A stretch of 64,000 bases of DNA from Megaustenia siamemsis (taxonomy: Eukaryota; Mollusca; Gastropoda; Stylommatophora; Ariophantidae): positions 154,345,554-154,409,553 of the forward strand of contig JAVIAB010000051.1 in the NCBI GenBank assembly GCA_032433765.1. The letters are read 5' to 3'. Position numbers and translations under genes: made by a program. Below are positions 56,720 to 64,000 of the stretch, piece by piece. The notes under the pieces are model-generated. The model had not been told where the DNA came from. It saw nothing but the letters and a program-made list of their open reading frames with translations, and did no database searches. Numbering within the stretch: the first letter of the stretch is position 1; each line of letters opens with the position of its first letter.

Positions 56720-59006
56720 CAGACAGATCCCTGATTTTAACAAATGTGATTAAAAGAGAGATGCTGACAGCGCAAGATCAGTATACGAATAAATATACAT
56801 ACATGGGACTCGTGACAGTAGAAGAAGCAGACGAGGAAGAAAAACATAGAAGGTGAAGAAGAGACGAAGAAGATGAAGAAGTCAAAGAACAAAAAGAAGA
56901 CAAAGAAGAACAACAAAGAACAACAAGAGGAGGAAGAAGAACAAAGAAGAAGAAGAAGAGGAAGACGAAGAACAAGAAAAGACAAACAACAACAAGAAGA
57001 TGAAGAAGAACAAATAAAAAGAACAAAGGGCGCGCAGAAAGGAGGAAATGGGAGTGGGGGAGAGAAAGAAAGACAGTATGATTTCGACAAAAAAAATAAA
57101 GCAGACAGACGAGGTAGCTGCTTGTGAGTAATAAGAGAAAACGTCAGTCAAACAAGAGAAGTGATTCCGCGGAACGAAACAAGAGAGGGAGGGAAGGTAC
57201 GGGAACTAGAGAGCCTGGAGCAGGTAATCATACAACAAAATTACAAGAAACATTGACCTGATGAGGCAGTAAACCGCATGTAAAACACAACATTAAACGG
57301 TGCAGTAAAGCTGACAACTGGTCCGTACATTACACAAACTCATTTAAATGCAGTTCCAGATTGGTCATGCTTAGAATGGCAATGTTCGGCCAGGTTTGAG
57401 CAATTACTGTCATTACGTCGGTAGAACTCGGGGCCGGTCGTCAAGAAAACCTCGTAATAAGCTCGGAGATTAGACAATGAGTCAGGGAAAAATCTACATT
57501 ACATGATTTTGATGACAATAAAAAAAAATATTTAAAAATCGACATTTCCTGATTTTAATGACAAAAAATCAACATTAACTGATTTTGCCCAGAGGCAGCT
57601 TACGAAGCACGAGGGAAAAAATAAGAAATTAAACCAGATAATATTATCAATTATGCCACGAACTACACAAATATTTGCAATCAAGAAGACAGAACTCGTG
57701 CCACAACGGGGCATGTTCTGACAAGGAGGAAAGTATGAACATAATAACTTTCAATTTACGACACGATCACGTATGTTATGTAATATTTTTTTGTGATTTT
57801 AATTATACATACGAGCAACAAATATTCGGATAAAATACTCAACGAGAAGTTTCCAAGGGCCTGCCTGCATGTCAATTTCAAAATGACAAAAAATGGTTTG
57901 ATGAAGTACGGCCATATTTGTGTACCGCTTGGGAATCTACCGACTTGAAAGGTTAAGCACATGACATTCTATTTGAGATTCTTTCACATTAATTTGCTGA
58001 TAATCTTTCTCTCGGATAGCCTCGGGCTTCAAGGAAACATGGCCGTGTGTCAGCTCTTACTGCAATGATTACAAAACTGCACTTCATTAGCAAGGGCGGG
58101 GATTGAGAGGCCGAGAGAGAGAGAGAGAGAGAGAGAGACGTTCACCATCGCCGTTTTCAATTTCATATCGGCGTTCTTTTTTTTTATGTCGAAAGTATAT
58201 GAAAGCTTTAACGACGATGATGATAGTGTAGAGGTTGTGACTGATGTGTTCTTGTTCTGTCTACGGGTGGCGAGATATTTCCTGATGAGTGAACGATGGT
58301 CTTCGAGGGATTTAATGTGACAAAAGGAGACATCTGACAAAAAGAGACATATGATAAAAGGAGACATGTGACAAAAGGAGATATAAGAAAATTGAAAATA
58401 AAAAACAGCAATGTCGATAAAGAAGCAAATAGCGAATGTGGCAGAGGTTCTTAAATTGTGGGGGGGGGGAGAGGGGGGGGGTTCTTGAGTGAGAATAGAT
58501 GACCCAGTCAGGTAGGTGACGTCAGTGTCTACAATTAGTTGACCACAGGTACAGCTTTTGCCATGTTGTCAGCAAGACGTCATTTCTACCCAGAAAAACC
58601 AAGTGCCCACTAACGGATGGGCGAAGACAGGAGACATCGAGCATGTATATCATGTTGACAAGCAGGGCAATGCTTCCACCACATTGATCATTGTGTAGAC
58701 CTATCATTGTTAACTCGTCCTGGTCTCGGTGAGGGAAGAAAAGAATAGAGAAACTGTTATCGGTCAAGCATGACGTTAACAGCGACAAAGGAGTTGAGGT
58801 CAAAGTCTTCACCGGAACTATGGAGTTCGTGCATTTGAGCCAAAGTCATCGTCATTGCTTTCGTTAGTGTGTGACTGGCGTACTTCATCCTGGGGAACGT
58901 GCTGAGGACGGGATATGGGCATTATAGAGTTGTTCGTTCTGCAATCAAGATGATCTGTTGACTGAACTTAAACTGACTACAGGCACACAGTGAGAGAGTT
59001 AACATT
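56440..59006. other. Unique stretch with simple repeats
   Basis: GGCA run at 56684-56718; a GAAGAA purine tract at 56820-57010, which creates lysine/glutamate- and serine/phenylalanine-rich frames on the two strands; GA run at 58108-58138; four copies of a 17-bp gacaaaaggagacat motif at 58318-58382; G run at 58461-58481. No gene recognised. Confidence 0.55.
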
Positions 59007-59116
59007 ACAACTATCTTTACCACACATTACCATTGCTGGTGTATGTCGGGGGAGACTTGGCTAGAGGGATCAAGGCAGCTTTCATCAAAGTAGTCGCCAC
59101 AACGTGTGAGACTAAC
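59007..59116 (-). mobile_element. SINE-C fragment, head missing
   Basis: Matches the 3' half of the element at 62322-62575: acaactatc, accattgctggtgtatgtc, gtcgccacaacgtgtgagac and ttttatttcacccc. The tRNA-like head is absent. Confidence 0.72.
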
Positions 59117-59849
59117 CATTTTTATTTCACCCCTGACAGGGACATTAATTTACCTAAACCTCAGTTCCGTGTGTTTTACCAACAAGTGCTCAGTAACAAA
59201 TTAATAAGAGAAAACAACTACAGAAAACCTGTCAACTTCTTGATGACTTCAATAAACGTTTCTTTTGTTTTGCAGCTTTAATACTTTTCTACTTTAAAAT
59301 CATACTTGAAATAGGTATACAACAGCAACGTCGGACTAAGAGAACAAAAAAAAAAAACAACAACAACACACGAAGTTATAGGTAACTGTGTATAAAAGGT
59401 GATATGTAACTGTAATTATGAATGCACAAAATAGAAATGAAACAAAGATAGAAGATGAACTGACTCGACATTAATTTACACAAATTCTTGAAATCAGGGA
59501 ACATAGTAGCACTGGAGGTAGGAGCCAGCATGGAAACTAAATGTGTGGAGGCCTCACAATAATCTTTGTAAATCTAAACAAGTGCAGTTCCGTCGAGAAG
59601 AAACACACGCACACAAAAAGAAACAAAAAAAAAATGAACAAAAGAGAGCTGCGTTCTTAAGCGAAGTTATCTTGATTTAAAAGATGGGCAGCAGCAGAAA
59701 CAGGAAAACAAGACTATAATCAGCTCACACGATCATCGAGGGAGACGTTTCTGAAATCAAGAATCGGCGACCATGGACTGCGCAGGAAGTGATGTACACT
59801 GCGATAGTAGGCACACCTGGTCATGTGTGCTCAGGCGAGATTCAACATT
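59117..59849. other. Unique stretch, nothing recognised
   Basis: Several A runs (59348-59359, 59624-59634); no gene signature. Confidence 0.5.
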
Positions 59850-59962
59850 GTGAAAATAATAGTAGTGAACTCAGCGGTGAATTTGTCAGTGAATTCATCA
59901 GTGAACACAAGAGTGAACTCAACAATGAACACAACAGTGAATTCAGCAGTGAAATGAAAGAA
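59850..59962. repeat. Short degenerate array, about 15- to 18-bp unit
   Basis: Copies of agtgaactcagcagtgaa with many changes. The frame 59789-60004 (+) reads it as an S-E-x-x-S-E periodic peptide, which I attribute to the repeat. Confidence 0.75.
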
Positions 59963-60034
59963 AGGAAGATTAGAGATTGTCTGGCGGAAACCAGTGATGC
60001 ATAAATTGAGTCAGACTTAGAGCACTACAAATGC

Positions 60035-60362
60035 ACACAACCAGTAGAGTCAATACATGGACATAGTTTAGCAAAGTCAATACATGGACATAGTTTGGTA
60101 AAGCCAATACATGGACATAGTTTGGTAAAGCCAATATATGGACATAGTTTAGTAAAGCCAATACATGGACATAGCATGGTAAAGCCAATACATGGACATA
60201 GTTTAGTAAAGTCAATACATGGACATAGTTTGGTAAAGCCAATACATGGACATAGTTTAGTAAAGTCAATACATGGACATAGTTTAGTAAAGCCAATACA
60301 TGGACATAGTTTAGTAAAGCCAATACATGGACATAGTTTAGTAAAGCCAATACATGGACACA
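60035..60362. repeat. Minisatellite, 27-bp unit
   Basis: About 12 copies of a 27-bp unit with core tacatggacatagtttagta then aagccaa; aagtcaa variants recur. The period is divisible by three, so frames on both strands are open. Confidence 0.97.
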
Positions 60363-60464
60363 ACCAAATACAGATTATTACAACGACATAACTAGGTACA
60401 GATTAATAGAAACACAGTGCAACTTATTACATGGCCAGAAACAAATACAGATTATTACTGTATT

Positions 60465-60826
60465 CTTCTTCTGTCCTTCTTCATTTGCTTTTCAGCGTCG
60501 AGGGGAGATATAATTGTCGGTCTTTTGCTCTTCTGTTTGCCTCTGCAGCTCTTATGTTTCCTAGTATTTCTAATATTCCGTCAATCCATCTTTTTTCGTG
60601 GTCGGCTCTTGGGTCTGGTGTTCTCGCAACGTTTATTGAAGGCTCGTTCTGTTGTGTTTTAATCTTTCCGTCTATCCACGCCGCCAAATAATTTTATTAG
60701 TTGTTTCTTTATATAATTCTATGGCATGGATTATTCCTAGTTTTTTTCTCACTTCTTCAATTCTGATCTTATCTCTCAGACTGTTTCCTGTCATTCGTCT
60801 AACTCACATTACTGCATTATTTATTG
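60465..60826 (-). mobile_element. LINE-B copy c: ORF2 C-terminal end
   Basis: Minus-strand frame 60481-60687 contains PRADHEKRWIDGILEILGNI and RRAKDRQLYLPSTLKSK; the upstream part on the minus strand aligns with 15930-16147. It is uninterrupted at the place where copy a carries the fold-back element. 5'-truncated with stops. Confidence 0.78.
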
Positions 60827-60841
60827 CAAAAGTATTTTTAA

Positions 60842-60940
60842 AAAGTAAAGTGCCCAGTCACGCCAAGTGGAGTATAGAGAATATGGTGTTAGTGACCACA
60901 ATTTTTATAGACCTTCGGCACATGATTTTTGGGGTAATGA
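60842..60940 (-). mobile_element. SINE-A fragment, 5'-truncated
   Basis: Tail aaaagtaaag, cagtcacgccaagtggagta, atggtgttagtgacc and cttcggcacatgatttttgg match the 3' part of SINE-A on the minus strand; the rest is missing. Confidence 0.8.
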
Positions 60941-61319
60941 TTTATTGTAAGGTAGAACTTATATAATCACAGTAAAGTACAGTTTATAACTACATCATTG
61001 CGATCATCTTTATATCAGCAACATCGTCATTCTGTAACTCAGTTCAAACAGCTGGAGGCCATGATAAACGAGAATACAAGAACAGAAATACCGACAAGAA
61101 TGCATACATGAAAAATGTAATAGCAAATGCAAAGACAATATGCCAAGATGGAAGGACGGTTCTGGAGGCCACGATCAATTCGATGCATACATTAATTATA
61201 TCGTAGATAATCAGCGTGATGGAAATGAAGAAAACTATTGATACAAACATAGACGGTAGAGATGGCTTGAGTAATTATAGTGCGTTAAGACATTGACCTC
61301 TAGCTGGCCTGAAGCACAT
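60941..61319. other. Unique stretch, nothing recognised
   Basis: Two copies of a short ctggaggccacgatcaa-like motif (61051, 61162); no gene. Confidence 0.5.
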
Positions 61320-61745
61320 CATCACTTTTATCATCAAGTTCCATGCCGACTGGCGCAGGTTATCAAGTATCTCTATATGGAAGGTAAGCATTAAATGGTA
61401 TTAAGCAGCATGTAGATAGACGAGACAAACTACGACGTTTCGACAAAAGACTTCATCAGATACAAGACAACGAATGCAAATACGATAACAACGATAACAA
61501 ACGCGAAATATAAATACTTATCTCAGTATGGCGAAATGAGTCGAAGGACTTGTGGGGTATGAATGAGGGAAGAAAGCTATTTGATATTTGCGCCTATCTC
61601 CATGTCTCTCCACAATGTTCTATCTTTTACGGTTGTTTATAGCTTCTGCTGCAGACATCTCTTAAGCTGCCTTGTATCATTTCTCCCTGCTTACCTGTAT
61701 ATCTTTTTTCCTAAAATTTAGTTATATTGTCACAATAAATTCTAG
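61320..61745 (-). mobile_element. RTE-type LINE 3' end, interrupted
   Basis: Minus-strand translation at about 61560-61720 gives KRYTGKQGEMIQGSLRD then a frameshifted LWRDM-like segment; the expected terminal stop and ATC/TGA triplet tail appear at about 61318-61370 instead of directly adjacent. The intervening 180 bp contain cgacgtttcgacaaaagact (61430-61449), the reverse complement of a ctgatgaag...cgaaacgtcg motif typical of other retroelements, so a second element probably inserted here. Confidence 0.5.
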
Positions 61746-62321
61746 CTCTTCACTTACAACCCGCGAAAAGAGGACCAGGATGTAAGTCCAGTAACTGAGC
61801 CAAGTGCAGTCAGCGACCCATAGATGACGGCATGACTTAGGATCAGCGAACAGAGCTGACCAAGCCCTGCTCCACCTCCTAGTTGTGCTTCTGGAAACCA
61901 TCAGTCTGGTCAAGCTGACATGGATCGAAGAGGGAAGGTAACCCTATACTCAAACGTGCTGAAATAAAGTCGGATCCTTCTGGCCAAAAGGCCCAAATAA
62001 ATCACAACATAACACATCTATGCTCACTTAATGCTCTTTTAAGGACGGATGACGTAGAGGACCATCAACTCCTTTAGTAGTCATCTGGCGAACGCCGAAC
62101 ATAACAATAAAATAATAATAAAAATATATATGAATATCTCTCCCTGGTATTTGGAATTGTCTTCTACTGTATTGTGTCCTATTTTTAGAACGCTTTCATT
62201 GCTATGTTTACTAAGTACATCAAACCGAAAATAGGAATAATTTGATTGGCCAGTAACAGAAGTAATAACAACGTTCAGAACGAACGTAAATAACAGTTGA
62301 TGATAAATAAGAGTTTTAAAA
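61746..62321. other. Unique stretch, nothing recognised
   Basis: AATAAT runs near 62103-62125. One copy of the aacagttgatgataaataa motif (62291-62310) that reappears at 62571 and 63510. Confidence 0.5.
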
Positions 62322-62575
62322 AAACAACTATCATTACGACACATAGTACCATTGCTGGTGTATGTCCGGGGGGGGGGGGGAAACTATAGAACCCGGGGGA
62401 AAAGGCCGCTTGGTCAAGCAGTCGCCACGACGTGTGAGACTCGGGATTTTTATTTCACCCCCCCCCCCCCCTAGAAAAAAAATCATTTCTGTCTACCGCG
62501 GGCTTCGAACACACACCGTACGCCGACTTTTCAGCTAGCGGAACAGTGGTTTTAGCCGCACGGCCATACAGTTGA
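62322..62575 (-). mobile_element. tRNA-derived SINE, family C
   Basis: Minus-strand head with A box tggccgtgcggctaa (62552-62566) and B box gtgttcgaagccc (about 62500-62512), then a body with cccgagtctcacacgtcgtg and the shared 3' half (gacatacaccagcaatggt). G and C homopolymer runs (62370-62381, 62458-62471) sit inside it. A headless relative is at 59007-59116. Confidence 0.78.
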
Positions 62576-62599
62576 TGGTAAAAAACAATTTTCAACACA

Positions 62600-63507
62600 G
62601 TGAAAGGTGCCAGATTAAAAAGAGGCAAATCATGGGTGGGTCCAGCAGAAGATGTCATTAAACAGGTCAGGTCTGTGGGCTTACCAATATCAACGTTGGT
62701 GAGGAGTGGATACCGGTGCCTACATCATTCAATGTGTTTTTCTCGTGTATTATCACACTCAACAGGAAAAGTAGGGAACAGAACCCGGTCGTGGTTAATG
62801 CCGAGGTCAACGGTCTCATCTGCGATAACACCGATGAGAAAGATGCAGTCATCTATACAGACGGATCTGTAATACGACACCAAAGAAGTGCATGGCATTT
62901 ACAGCACGCTCGGCAGGCAGAATAGTCAAGGAAGACAGTGGTGTATACGTCGTGACCACGAGTAGCATGACAATGGAGGCGATGGCAGTGACCAAGGCAT
63001 TCAAATGGTTAGAGTCACAAGACTACACCCACGCATGTATACTGAGTGATTCGATGAGCATGCTTAAAAAGGTGGAGGCGGGCTCTGTACGCATGCAATG
63101 GGTAGAGTCGTTGCAGAAATCCAAAATACGTAAGGTCAACTTTGTCTATGTCCCTGGACATGCGGGAGTACGAGGAAATGAAAGAGCGGACAGGTTGGCT
63201 AGCTGCGCTGTCGTTGAGGACGGGCAACCAATGGATTGGGCGGACATCATCAATGCCCTCCGAGATGTGGGAAGAGCACAGGACTTCGACAAACACAGAT
63301 CCACGTCCCTTCTTCGGATGATGGAATGGGAGTTAAGATGAGCACAGCCAGAAATGAGAAACTTAGTGTTCGTGTAAGAAGACTTATCAACCAACATAGA
63401 ACTGGAGTCGTCAGTCGCTGGACACTGAGGGAATTGCTGAGGAGGGGATGTGAGCACCTATGGACATGTTCGGAGTGCAATGATGATGACCCGCAAATAA
63501 CTCAATA
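62600..63507 (+). pseudogene. LINE RNase H domain and C-terminus, broken
   Basis: RNase H removes RNA from the RNA-DNA hybrid during retrotransposition. Its landmarks lie in order over two frames: IYTDGSV (first D, near 62852), MTMEAMAV (E, near 62970), ILSDSMSML (second D, near 63040) and VYVPGHAGVRGNERADRLA (H and last D, near 63145-63200). A third frame continues with RNEKLSVRVRRLINQHRTG and SRWTLRELLRRGCEHLWTCSECND, a cysteine-containing tail, stopping at 63506-63508. Frameshifts near 62900 and 63330 inactivate it. The RNase H plus tail layout fits Jockey/I-like non-LTR elements; an LTR-element RNase H is less likely because no integrase or LTR follows. Confidence 0.85.
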
Positions 63508-63605
63508 ACAATTGATGGTAAATAACAGTTGATGGTAAATAACAGTTGATGGTAAATAACAGTTGATGAGGCCCGATGAAATAACTGTTGAAATAACAGC
63601 TGAAG
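63508..63605. repeat. Short array, 17-bp unit after the LINE stop
   Basis: Four copies of taacagttgatggtaaa directly after the LINE stop, then degraded forms. Possibly the 3' tail repeat of that LINE; single copies flank SINE-C upstream. Confidence 0.85.
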
Positions 63606-64000
63606 GGTGAACAAAACAGGTGAAGATTCAGAGTTGTTCTCGCTAGTGTGAGATGGAGAGCTATCAGAGGGGAAGCTGACGATAATATGTTTATGTTTGT
63701 GTTATGTAAACATGCCAGTCATAGAGCTCTGCTGGAGTGTTCTTTCAGGTAGAGTAGATGCTAGTTTTCAATATTGTATGCCGGAATCTGTAACACAATG
63801 TGTTACGAGTGATCGTGTTCGGGTGACGATGGAATAAGGAGGAAAATAACAGATGATCAATAAGATGAGAATTATATCAGCGGAATGTACATAGAAACGG
63901 AGAGGGGGGGGGGCAAGAATTATATGTGGTCCTAGATAATAAATAAGGTCACATGTTGACTAAATTGTGGGATGTTAGAGAGAAGAGATGAAATGGGAAT
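63606..64000. other. Unique stretch to window end
   Basis: G run at 63906-63913; no gene recognised. Confidence 0.5.

Noticed and set aside
56737..57151. Lysine/glutamate-rich and serine/phenylalanine-rich frames
   Set aside because: They are the two strands of one GAAGAA purine tract.

Overview
The window is eukaryotic, almost certainly animal, genomic DNA. I see no prokaryotic gene structure. It holds several tRNA-derived SINE families, many 5'-truncated non-LTR retrotransposon (LINE) tails, IS630-Tc1-mariner transposons with TA target duplications, long AT/GA/CA microsatellites and many minisatellite arrays. That mix suits a repeat-rich marine invertebrate, perhaps a mollusc or other lophotrochozoan. 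The taxon is an inference, because no host gene is present to confirm it. No complete host protein gene was found; one candidate exon (56193-56433) and one TATA/heat-shock-element promoter (about 32467-32610) are the only hints of host coding or regulatory DNA.

Layout. 1-15 kb: eight or more unrelated minisatellites (periods 25, 17, 27, 56, 36, 32, 14, 50 and 42 bp), two SINE-A copies and a LINE-A tail split by one of them. 15-34 kb: LINE tails, a palindromic fold-back element inserted in a LINE, a hammerhead-like repeat family, further SINEs (A, D, E), 44-, 28-, 21-, 29- and 50-bp arrays and the candidate promoter. 34-44 kb: a 3.3-kb array of a 22-bp unit whose core matches the let-7 seed region, a nearly intact Tc1/mariner-superfamily transposon with a long D-to-E spacing (38507-40590), then a 3.4-kb array of a 31-bp unit that gains a higher-order structure at its right end. 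45-55 kb: a D,D34D mariner in an AT microsatellite, a decayed relative of the long-spacing transposon whose transposase codons have expanded into a 23-bp minisatellite, a second full copy of that transposon carrying its own 258-bp LINE insertion, and a roughly 19-bp array containing SINE and RTE insertions. 55-64 kb: further SINE and LINE fragments and a broken LINE RNase H domain.

Tandem arrays cover about 20 kb, roughly a third of the window, and most of the remaining recognisable sequence is transposon debris. Almost all long open frames here are by-products of tandem repeats whose unit lacks stop codons. The most informative biology is the nested-insertion record (SINE in LINE, LINE in DNA transposon, fold-back in LINE, each with readable target-site duplications) and the direct view of a minisatellite arising from a transposase reading frame.
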